Shown here: in pieces, positions 55,126-62,468 of the stretch
Numbering within the stretch: position 1 is the stretch's first letter
Layout: every line of letters begins with the position of its first letter
Assembly: GCF_032121415.1 (NCBI RefSeq)
Contig: NZ_CP135079.1
Coordinates: 2,108,001 to 2,172,000, forward strand
Length of the DNA stretch: 64,000 nucleotides
Source of the DNA: Streptomyces parvus
Lineage (GTDB): Bacteria > Actinomycetota > Actinomycetes > Streptomycetales > Streptomycetaceae
Reading direction: 5' to 3'
Translations under genes and position numbers: made by a program
The notes under the pieces: model-generated
The model's database searches: none
Seen by the model: the letters and a program-made list of their open reading frames with translations, nothing else
What the model was told of the DNA's origin: nothing

Positions 55126-56034
55126 ATGACCCACCTCCTCGACAAGACCGCCGCCCCTTCGCCCTCGACCGCTCGCGGCCCGCGGACGCCCGCCGCCCGC
55201 ACCGCACGCCGCAAGGCGCTGCTGCACTGGATCGCCGTGCACTCCCTCGGGATCGCCGCCGCGCTCTTCTTCGTGCTGCCCTTCGTCTTCGTGGTGCTGA
55301 CCTCGCTGATGAGCGACCAGCAGGCGCTGACCCGCGACCTCACCCCGAACACCTGGGAGTGGGCCAACTACGAACGGGTCTTCAACACCCCGGGCTTTCT
55401 GACCTGGTGGCGCAACACCCTGCTGTACGCGGGGGTCGGCACCGTCCTCACCGTGGTGTCGTCGATCCCGGTGGCGTACGCGCTGGCGAAGTTCCGCTTC
55501 CGGGGCCGCAAGCTGTCGCTGATGCTCGTCATCTCGATGATGATGCTGCCGCCGCAGGTCGTCATCATCCCCATGTACCTGTTCTGGGCGAAGCAGATGG
55601 ACCTGTCCGGCACCCTGTGGCCGCTGATCATCCCGATGGCCTTCGGCGACGCGTTCTCCATCTTCCTGCTGCGGCAGTTCCTGCTGACCATCCCGAACGA
55701 ATACCTGGACGCCGCGAAGGTCGACGGCTGCGGCGAGTTCCGTACGCTGATGAAGGTCGTCCTGCCGATGGCCAGACCCGGGATCGCGGCCATCGCCCTC
55801 TTCCAGTTCTTCGCCGCCTGGAACGACTACTTCGGACCACAGATCTACGCCTCGGAGAACCCGGCCGCCTGGACGCTCAGTTACGGCCTCGAATCCTTCA
55901 AGGGCGCACACCACACCGACTGGAACCTGACCATGGCCGCGACCGTTCTGGTCATGGCCCCCGTGATCGCCGTCTTCTTCTTCGCCCAGAAGGCATTCGT
56001 CGAGGGCGTCACACTGACCGGAGTAAAGGGCTGA
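55126..56034 (+). CDS. csnG: ABC-transporter permease CsnG (MalG-like)
   Basis: 302 residues, six membrane helices of the MalG type. The EAA motif is NEYLDAAKVDGCGEFRTLMK followed by VVLPMARPGIAAIALF. The C terminus FAQKAFVEGVTLTGVKG is typical of MalG-like subunits. It starts three bases after the csnF stop and ends one base before csnH, so translation is coupled along the operon. Confidence 0.92.
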   Translation: MTHLLDKTAAPSPSTARGPRTPAARTARRKALLHWIAVHSLGIAAALFFVLPFVFVVLTSLMSDQQALTRDLTPNTWEWANYERVFNTPGFLTWWRNTLLYAGVGTVLTVVSSIPVAYALAKFRFRGRKLSLMLVISMMMLPPQVVIIPMYLFWAKQMDLSGTLWPLIIPMAFGDAFSIFLLRQFLLTIPNEYLDAAKVDGCGEFRTLMKVVLPMARPGIAAIALFQFFAAWNDYFGPQIYASENPAAWTLSYGLESFKGAHHTDWNLTMAATVLVMAPVIAVFFFAQKAFVEGVTLTGVKG

Positions 56035-56035
56035 C

Positions 56036-57301
56036 ATGAAGCTCGCAGTAGTGGGTGGCGGGTCCACCTACACCCCTGAACTGATCGACGGATTCGCGCG
56101 GCTGCGGGACACGCTGCCGATCGAGGAGCTGGTACTCGTCGACCCCGCGGCCGACCGCCTGGAGCTGGTCTCCGGCCTCGCCCGGCGGATCTTCGCCAAG
56201 CAGGAGCACGCCGGGAAGATCACGACGACCACCGACATCGACGCGGGCGTCGCCGACGCGGACGCGGTCCTGCTCCAGCTGCGCGTCGGCGGACAGGCCG
56301 CGCGCAACCAGGACGAGACCTGGCCGCTGGAGTGCGGCTGCGTCGGCCAGGAGACCACCGGCGCGGGCGGCCTCGCCAAGGCGCTGCGCACCGTGCCGGT
56401 CGTCCTGGACATCGCCGAGCGGGTCCGCCGCACCAACCCGGACGCCTGGATCATCGACTTCACCAACCCGGTCGGCATCGTCACCCGCGCCCTCCTCCAG
56501 GCCGGGCACAAGGCCGTCGGCCTGTGCAACGTGGCGATCGGCTTCCAGCGGAAGTTCGCCCGGCTGCTGGAGGTGGAGCCGGGCCAGGTGCACCTCGACC
56601 ACGTCGGGCTCAACCACCTGAGCTGGGAGCTGGGGGTGCGTCTCGGCGGCCCGGACGGCGAGAACGTCCTGCCGAAACTGCTCGCGGAGCACGGCGACGC
56701 CATCGCCGACGACCTGCGCATGGACCGGCGGATCATCGACCGGCTCGGCGTCGTCCCCTCCTACTACCTGCGCTACTTCTACGCCCACGACGAGGTGGTG
56801 AGGGAGCTGGGCACCAAGCCCTCCCGGGCCGCCGAGGTCGCGGCGATGGAGAAGGAACTCCTCACGATGTACGGCGATCCCGCGCTCGACGAGAAGCCCG
56901 AGCTGCTCGCCAAGCGCGGCGGCGCGTTCTACTCCGAGGCGGCCGTGGATCTGGCGGCCTCGCTGCTGGGCGACGGCGGCTCCCCCGTCCAGGTGGTCAA
57001 CACGTACAACAACGGGACCCTGCCGTTCCTCCCGGACGACGCGGTGATCGAGGTGCAGGCCCGAGTCGGGCGCGACGGTGCGACGCCGCTGGCCGTCCCG
57101 GCGCTGGACCCGCTGTACGCCGGCCTCATCGCGAACGTCACGGCGTACGAGGACCTCGCCCTGGAAGCCGCGCTGCGCGGTGGCCGGGACCGGGTCTTCA
57201 AGGCGCTGCTGGCCCACCCGCTGATCGGTCAGTTCGACTACGCCGAGGGGCTCACCGACCGGCTGATCGCACACAACCGGGAGCACCTGGCGTGGGCGTG
57301 A
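56036..57301 (+). CDS. csnH: GH4-family NAD-dependent glycosidase CsnH
   Basis: 421 residues of glycoside hydrolase family 4, which uses NAD and a divalent metal in an oxidation-elimination mechanism. The NAD-binding loop is LAVVGGGSTYTPELIDGFAR; QLRVGGQAARNQDE and GCVGQETTGAGGLAKAL follow. The metal ligands are Cys164 (GLCNVAIG) and His194 (GLNHLSW). Family members annotated as 6-phospho-beta-glucosidases are closest. Here it probably cleaves imported glucosamine oligomers, perhaps after phosphorylation by CsnK; which form is the substrate is not shown by sequence. Confidence 0.88.
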   Translation: MKLAVVGGGSTYTPELIDGFARLRDTLPIEELVLVDPAADRLELVSGLARRIFAKQEHAGKITTTTDIDAGVADADAVLLQLRVGGQAARNQDETWPLECGCVGQETTGAGGLAKALRTVPVVLDIAERVRRTNPDAWIIDFTNPVGIVTRALLQAGHKAVGLCNVAIGFQRKFARLLEVEPGQVHLDHVGLNHLSWELGVRLGGPDGENVLPKLLAEHGDAIADDLRMDRRIIDRLGVVPSYYLRYFYAHDEVVRELGTKPSRAAEVAAMEKELLTMYGDPALDEKPELLAKRGGAFYSEAAVDLAASLLGDGGSPVQVVNTYNNGTLPFLPDDAVIEVQARVGRDGATPLAVPALDPLYAGLIANVTAYEDLALEAALRGGRDRVFKALLAHPLIGQFDYAEGLTDRLIAHNREHLAWA

Positions 57302-58266
57302 ACGTGTCGGTCGTCGCCATCGACGCGGGCAACAGCAAGACCGATGTGGCACTGATCGGCAAGGACGGCACGGTGCTGGCCACAGCGCGCGGCGGCGGTT
57401 TCCAGCCGCCGGTGATCGGTGTGGAGGCCGCGCTCGACGTGCTGGCCGAGGTGCTGGGGCGGGCGGTCGCGGAGCTGCCGGCTCCGCCCGTCCTCTCCGG
57501 TCATGTCTCCGCCTGTCTGGCCAACGCCGATCTGCCGGTCGAGGAGGCCGAGCTGGCCGCGGCTCTGGGGTCCCGCGGGTGGGGCTCCTCGGTGGAGGTG
57601 CGCAACGACACCTTCGCGATCCTGCGCGCCGGGGTGGACGAGCCCCGGGGGGTCGCGGTGGTGTGCGGGGCCGGCATCAACTGCGTGGGCATGACCCCGG
57701 ACGGGCGGACCGCCCGCTTCCCCGCGATCGGGCGCATCTCCGGGGACTGGGGCGGCGGTTCGGGGCTCGCGGAGGAGGCGCTGTGGTTCGCCGCGCGTGC
57801 CGAGGACGGGCGCGGCGAGCCGTCGGAGCTGGCACGCGCGCTGCCGGGCCACTTCGGGCTCGATTCGATGTACGGGCTGATCGAAGCGCTGCACCGGGGC
57901 GCGATACCGCTGACGCGGCGGCACGAGCTGACGCCGGTGCTGTTCGCCACGGCGGAGGCCGGGGACCCGGTGGCGGCCGCGCTGGTGAAGCGGCAGGCGC
58001 ACGAGGTGGTGGCGATGGCCTCGGTCGCGCTGGACCGCCTCGACCTGCTGGAGGAGGAGGTTCCGGTACTGCTCGGCGGCAGTGTGCTGGCCGCCCGCCA
58101 CCCGCAGCTCAACGACCGTATCGCCGCGCTGCTGGCTGCCCGCGCCCCGAAGGCCGAGGTGCGCGTCGTGTCCGAGCCGCCGGTGCTGGGCGCGGCGCTG
58201 CTGGGGCTGGACCGGACGGGCGCGGGTCCGGAGGTCCACCGGAAGCTGCGCGCGCGGTACGCCTGA
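57292..58266 (+). CDS. csnK: BadF/BadG-type sugar kinase CsnK
   Basis: 324 residues of the ASKHA fold, N-acetylglucosamine-kinase-like branch. Phosphate-1 loop SVVAIDAGNSKTDVALIGKD; the catalytic Asp region is EVRNDTFAILRAG; phosphate-2 and adenosine loops are GVAVVCGAGINCVGMT and EVPVLLGGSVLAARHP. It probably phosphorylates glucosamine or its oligomers entering through CsnEFG. The GTG at 57292 is eight bases after CGGGAG and overlaps csnH by ten bases; GTG 57298, giving a GTGA overlap, is nearly as good. Last gene of the csn operon. Confidence 0.87.
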   Translation: MGVNVSVVAIDAGNSKTDVALIGKDGTVLATARGGGFQPPVIGVEAALDVLAEVLGRAVAELPAPPVLSGHVSACLANADLPVEEAELAAALGSRGWGSSVEVRNDTFAILRAGVDEPRGVAVVCGAGINCVGMTPDGRTARFPAIGRISGDWGGGSGLAEEALWFAARAEDGRGEPSELARALPGHFGLDSMYGLIEALHRGAIPLTRRHELTPVLFATAEAGDPVAAALVKRQAHEVVAMASVALDRLDLLEEEVPVLLGGSVLAARHPQLNDRIAALLAARAPKAEVRVVSEPPVLGAALLGLDRTGAGPEVHRKLRARYA

Positions 58267-58294
58267 GGACCGGGACCGGTCGGAGATCGGCGGG

Positions 58295-58327
58295 GCGTCC
58301 CCTCACGCGATACGCGTGGGGGGACGC
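58295..58327 (+). terminator. Terminator of the csn operon
   Basis: 15-bp stem with one T-G wobble (58295-58309 with 58313-58327), 3-base loop, 28 bases after csnK. Confidence 0.85.
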
Positions 58328-58554
58328 TCCTCGTCCGTTCCCCGTACGGGTGAACGGCCGTCGTACGAGGGGCGTGAGGGAACCGATCGGGCTTCTGGAA
58401 CGTGTACCTGATGGGAAGTCCGTTCGCTTATGGGGATGTATTCGGGCACGTTGCGCTGCTTGCCTTGATCGGCCGTGTCCGCCCTGATCGAATGCGGATA
58501 CTGACGACGAGGACGGGACGGGGACCCACTGTCAGTGACCGAGGGGGAGGTCGA

Positions 58555-59943
58555 GTGACACACCCGCCGAGCGGCGGCTCGCAGACGCTGCGTACCCCGG
58601 GCCCGGTGTCCGGGCACGCCGGCGTGCCCGCACAGCGCGCCACCACGTGGGCAGCGCACACACAGCGCCTGCGTGCCGTGGCGACCACCGAGCCCGGCCG
58701 GCTCCAGATCATCGGGGCGGTTCTGGCCCTGCTGGTCGTCGCGTTCGGCGCGGTGACCACGCTGGAGACATCGCAGCGGGCCTCTTCGGCCGACGACGTG
58801 GTCAGCCGCAGTCAGCCGCTCAGCGCCGACGCGGCGGACATCTACCGCTTCCTGGCGGACGCGGACACGACGGCGGCCAGTGGGTTCCTCGCGGGGGCGC
58901 AGGAGCCCGAGGCCGCGCAGGAGCAGTACCGGAAGGACATCGAGGAGGCGGCCCGGCTGCTGGTGAAGGCGTCGGGGAGCACCGACTCCGCCAGTGCGTC
59001 CAGCCGTGAGATAGCCACCCTCAACAAGCTGCTCCCGGTCTACACGGGCCTGATCGAGCGCGCCCGCGCCAACAACCGCCAGGGCCTGCCCCTGGGCGGC
59101 GCCTATCTCCGGTACGCGAACCAGAAGATGGCCGGCGAGATGCTCCCCGCCGCCGAGCGGCTGTACGCGGCGGAGACGGGCCGGCTGGAGAGCGACTCGA
59201 CCGACGCCCGGCAGTGGCCGCTGTGGTCGATCGGCGCCGGGATCGTCGTGGTGGGAGCGCTGGGGTGGATGCAGCGGCGCACCTACCGCCGGACGAACCG
59301 GGTGCTGAACCACGGGCTGCTGGCGGCGACGGCCGCCGCCTCCGTGGCGGTGGTCTGGCTGGCCGGGGGGCACACGGTGGCCCGCGCGGAGCTGCGGTCG
59401 GCGATGGTGCACGGCCAGGAGTCGCTGGACGTCCTCAACGACGCGCGGATCAACTCCCTGAAGGCGCGCGCCAACGAGAACCTCACGCTGGTGGCGCGGG
59501 GCGCGGTGCTGACGCCCGACGGCTCCGCCGACCAGTACGAGGCGGACTACGGCTCGGGGATGAAGGCGCTGAAGGCGCAGTTGGACAAGGCCGAGCGGCT
59601 CGCGGACGACGACAGCGGGAGCGCGCCGGTGGCCACGGCGGCGGACGGCGTGGCGCAGTGGCAGGCGCGGCACCGCGAGGCCCGGGCCACGGACGACCGG
59701 GGCGACTACGACGGCGCGCTGGAGCAGATCATCGGGACGGAGAAGTCCACCGGGCAGTCCTTCCAGCAGGTGGACGCCGCACTGGAGAAGGCGCTCGCCC
59801 ATGAGCAGAGCGAGTTCACCTCGGCCGCGAAGGACGGGCGCGGAGCCCTGCGCGGCCTGCCGACCGGGGCCGCGGCCCTGGCGGTGCTGGGGGCGGTCGC
59901 CGTGATCGTCGGGGTCAACCGCAGGCTCTCGGAGTACCGGTGA
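58555..59943 (+). CDS. GlnX-like membrane sensor protein
   Basis: 462 residues. Two helical extracytoplasmic regions separated by membrane spans: TM1 at about 55-75 (IIGAVLALLVVAFGAVTTLE), outer domain about 78-220, TM2 (WPLWSIGAGIVVVGALGWMQ), TM3 (GLLAATAAASVAVVWLAGGH), a second outer domain, and a last helix near the C terminus (TGAAALAVLGAVAVIVGVNR). By order (this gene, a GlnH-like binding protein, PknG) it corresponds to mycobacterial GlnX, which senses ligand-bound GlnH and signals to PknG. GTG 58555 has GGGGGAGG just upstream. It heads a four-gene operon. Confidence 0.8.
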   Translation: MTHPPSGGSQTLRTPGPVSGHAGVPAQRATTWAAHTQRLRAVATTEPGRLQIIGAVLALLVVAFGAVTTLETSQRASSADDVVSRSQPLSADAADIYRFLADADTTAASGFLAGAQEPEAAQEQYRKDIEEAARLLVKASGSTDSASASSREIATLNKLLPVYTGLIERARANNRQGLPLGGAYLRYANQKMAGEMLPAAERLYAAETGRLESDSTDARQWPLWSIGAGIVVVGALGWMQRRTYRRTNRVLNHGLLAATAAASVAVVWLAGGHTVARAELRSAMVHGQESLDVLNDARINSLKARANENLTLVARGAVLTPDGSADQYEADYGSGMKALKAQLDKAERLADDDSGSAPVATAADGVAQWQARHREARATDDRGDYDGALEQIIGTEKSTGQSFQQVDAALEKALAHEQSEFTSAAKDGRGALRGLPTGAAALAVLGAVAVIVGVNRRLSEYR

Positions 59944-59954
59944 GAGGGGCAGCG

Positions 59955-60989
59955 ATGAGCAGGTCCGAGGACCGGCCCGGGCGCGGCGGCCTGCGCGGCT
60001 GGGGCGGTGTGACGGGGATGGCGGTGGCGTGCGCGGTCACCGCCGCGGTCACCCTGCTGCCGCTGGCCCACCACAACGGCGGGCCGGCCGGGGCGGGCAC
60101 GTCGGGCGGGGTGGTGACGGCTGACCGGGCCCGGGCCGAGGCGTGCACCGAGCCGGAGGCGAGCCTGCCTGCGTCCGGCGACGACGGGCCGAACATCGAC
60201 AAGATTAAGGAGCGCGGCAAGCTGATAGCGGGCGTCGACCAGAACAGCTTCCGCTGGGGGTACCGCAATCCGGAGAGCGGGGACCTGGAAGGGTTCGACA
60301 TCGATCTGGTGCGGGCCATCGCCGACGACCTCCTGGGCGACCCGGACGCGGTGGTCTTCCGGGCCATCCCCACCAACCAGCGCATCGCCGCTCTGGAGAA
60401 CGACCGGGTCGACGTCGTCGTGCGGACGATGACGATCAACTGCAAGCGGCTGGAGCAGGTCTCCTTCTCCACCGCCTACTTCCAGGCCGGGCAGCAGGTG
60501 CTCGCGCCGAAGAAGTCGCCGATCACCGGCTACGACTCCTCGCTGAAGGGCAAGCGGGTCTGCTCGGCCGAGGGTTCGACGGCGTACGAGGCACTGGAGA
60601 AGAAGTCCTTCGGGGCGCTCTACAAGGACGACTTCGACGGCACCGAGCGCGATCCGGACCGGCTGACCGTACCCAACCAGCTGGACTGCCTGGTGCGGCT
60701 CCAGCTCGGCGAGGTCGACGCGGTCGTCACGGACAACGCCCTGGCGGCGGGGCAGGCGGCGCAGGACCCGGCGGTGGAGCTCAAGGGGAAGGACCCGTTC
60801 ACCACGGAGTACTACGGCGTCGCCACGAAGAAGGGCTCCGACGATCTGGTGGCCCGGGTCAACAAGGTCCTCGTCGACTACCGGGCGGGCGGCGGGGACA
60901 GCGCCTGGATGCGGTCCTACGAGAAGTGGCTGGCGACCGGCCTGCCCGGGATCACCGCACCACCCGCCCCCAAGTACCGCACCGACTGA
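59955..60989 (+). CDS. glnH: GlnH-like amino-acid-binding protein
   Basis: 344 residues, family 3 solute-binding protein. The ligand-binding fold runs from IKERGKLIAGVDQNSFRWGY with GFDIDLVRAIADDLLG and RTMTINCKRLEQVSFSTAYF, to AWMRSYEKWLATGLPGI. In mycobacteria GlnH binds aspartate, glutamate or related ligands and signals through GlnX. The N-terminal hydrophobic segment (MAVACAVTAAVTLLPLA) contains a cysteine but not a good lipobox, so the protein may be tethered by an uncleaved helix instead of lipid. ATG 59955 is used; a GTG at 59940 overlapping the upstream stop (GTGA) is an alternative. Confidence 0.87.
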   Translation: MSRSEDRPGRGGLRGWGGVTGMAVACAVTAAVTLLPLAHHNGGPAGAGTSGGVVTADRARAEACTEPEASLPASGDDGPNIDKIKERGKLIAGVDQNSFRWGYRNPESGDLEGFDIDLVRAIADDLLGDPDAVVFRAIPTNQRIAALENDRVDVVVRTMTINCKRLEQVSFSTAYFQAGQQVLAPKKSPITGYDSSLKGKRVCSAEGSTAYEALEKKSFGALYKDDFDGTERDPDRLTVPNQLDCLVRLQLGEVDAVVTDNALAAGQAAQDPAVELKGKDPFTTEYYGVATKKGSDDLVARVNKVLVDYRAGGGDSAWMRSYEKWLATGLPGITAPPAPKYRTD

Positions 60990-61070
60990 CCCCGCGGCAC
61001 CCGCGCCGCGGCACCGCAGCAGCGTACGGACCGGATCGAGCGGGCCGGAGCAAGACCGAAGCAGACCGAT

Positions 61071-61096
61071 CCCGCCGGGCCCACCGGCCCGGCGGG
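61071..61096 (+). promoter_or_regulatory. Hairpin in the leader of the coiled-coil gene
   Basis: 11-bp perfect stem (61071-61081 with 61086-61096), CACC loop, ending 19 bases before ATG 61116 and just ahead of the GGAGAGG ribosome site. It lies inside the operon and may act as an RNA-stability or attenuation element. No U tract follows. Confidence 0.45.
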
Positions 61097-61115
61097 GAGA
61101 GCGGAGAGGTGATCG

Positions 61116-62468
61116 ATGGGCGTCGCGGGATCCTTCCCCAGCTTCGCGGGGAGGCCCTCCGGACCGGTCATGGACCGGGAGGAGGCGGACCGTGCGCTGG
61201 CCCGGCTCGGGGCGGAGCACGAGGCCATCGAGACCTCGCTCCTCGCGCTCCAGGACCATGCCGGGCGCCGGCTCCTGGAGGGCGCCGAGCTGACCGGCGT
61301 CACCCGGGAGCGCTGGGCCGCCACCGAGCAGACGATCACCCTCCTGTGGGGGTACTTCGACGCGTACGCGGGGGCGCTGTCCGAGGCCCGCGAGATCCGT
61401 GCGCGCCGCCGGCACCCGAACCGGGAGGACCTCGCCGCGCTGACCGAGCTGCTGCGCGGCGAGTCGGTCACGGTCGCCAACCCGGGTGCGGTGCCGCCGC
61501 CTTCGGCCGCAGGCCCGGCCCGGCTCTCCGAGCGGTTCTCGCTCCAGGAGCTGGTCGCCCGGATGAACGAGCTGTACGCCAGGTCCCTGGACATGGTCGT
61601 CGCCTCCGACTCCGTCTGGTCGGCGCTGCCCGCCCGGATCGACCTGCTCGCCGCCGAGCTGCACCGGACGCGTTCGCTGGCGCACTCGGTGGGGGTGCGG
61701 CCCGGTGAGCATCCGGCCGGGGACGATCTGGCGGAGATCACCGAGGAGCTGACGACGCTGCGGGTGCAGGTGATCTCGGACCCGCTGGCGTTCTGGCTGC
61801 CGGGCCCCGGCAGCGCCGCGCCCGGCGGCGGCCGCCCCGACACCTCGCGCTACGACCGGGCCGCCCGCGCCCTGGAGGACGTACGGCGCGAGATCGAGGC
61901 GGTGCTCGCGGTCCGGCAGGACGCGGAGGCGCGCCTGGTGCGGCTGCGGGACGTGCTCTCGCGGGCCGACCGCACCCTGACGGAGGCGCGGGCGGCGCGC
62001 GGCGAGGTGCTGGCGAAGATCGCCGCGTCCGAGGTGCCCGCGGTGAGCGGTCCGCCGACCGCTCTCCAGGAGCGTCTGGCGGCGGCATCGGAACACCGCA
62101 GGCACGCCCAGTGGCACCGGCTCTCACCGTTGCTGGAGTCCCTGGAGCAGGAGGCCGAGGACGAACTGCTGCGCGCCCGTGAGTCGTTGACCTCGGTGAC
62201 CGCGCCGCTGGCGGTCCGCGCCGAGCTGCGCGGCCGGCTCGACGCGTACAAGGCGAAGGTGGCCCGGCACGGCCTGGCGGAGGACCCGCTGCTGATCGAG
62301 CGGTACGACGCGGCACGCCGCATGCTGTGGAGCGCGCCGTGCGATCTGCGGGTCGCCGAGCAGGCCGTCCTGCGTTACCAGCACGCGGTCGCGGAGTCGC
62401 TGCCGCCGCGCCGGCCCGACGGACCGCAGGACGGGCAAGGCGCGGGCGAACAGGGGGAATCACGATGA
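61116..62468 (+). CDS. Cytoplasmic coiled-coil protein of unknown function in the PknG cluster
   Basis: 450 residues, soluble, without signal peptide or membrane helix. Largely alpha-helical with heptad-rich regions, roughly residues 20-120 (REEADRALARLGAEHEAIET) and 250-420 (ALEDVRREIEAVLAVRQDAE and ARLVRLRDVLSRADRTLTEA), split by a Pro/Gly-rich linker near residue 240. The C terminus is low complexity. No catalytic motif is recognised. Its TGA overlaps the pknG ATG (ATGA), so it is translationally coupled to the kinase. The mycobacterial glnX-glnH-pknG locus has no such gene to my knowledge. A scaffold or substrate of PknG is a reasonable guess. Confidence 0.8.
   Translation: MGVAGSFPSFAGRPSGPVMDREEADRALARLGAEHEAIETSLLALQDHAGRRLLEGAELTGVTRERWAATEQTITLLWGYFDAYAGALSEAREIRARRRHPNREDLAALTELLRGESVTVANPGAVPPPSAAGPARLSERFSLQELVARMNELYARSLDMVVASDSVWSALPARIDLLAAELHRTRSLAHSVGVRPGEHPAGDDLAEITEELTTLRVQVISDPLAFWLPGPGSAAPGGGRPDTSRYDRAARALEDVRREIEAVLAVRQDAEARLVRLRDVLSRADRTLTEARAARGEVLAKIAASEVPAVSGPPTALQERLAAASEHRRHAQWHRLSPLLESLEQEAEDELLRARESLTSVTAPLAVRAELRGRLDAYKAKVARHGLAEDPLLIERYDAARRMLWSAPCDLRVAEQAVLRYQHAVAESLPPRRPDGPQDGQGAGEQGESR

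Noticed and set aside
59955..60060. Lipoprotein signal for the GlnH-like protein
   Set aside because: The only cysteine in the hydrophobic stretch (MAVACAV) lies in the middle of the helix, with Ala at -3 and more hydrophobic residues after it, so it does not fit a lipobox.
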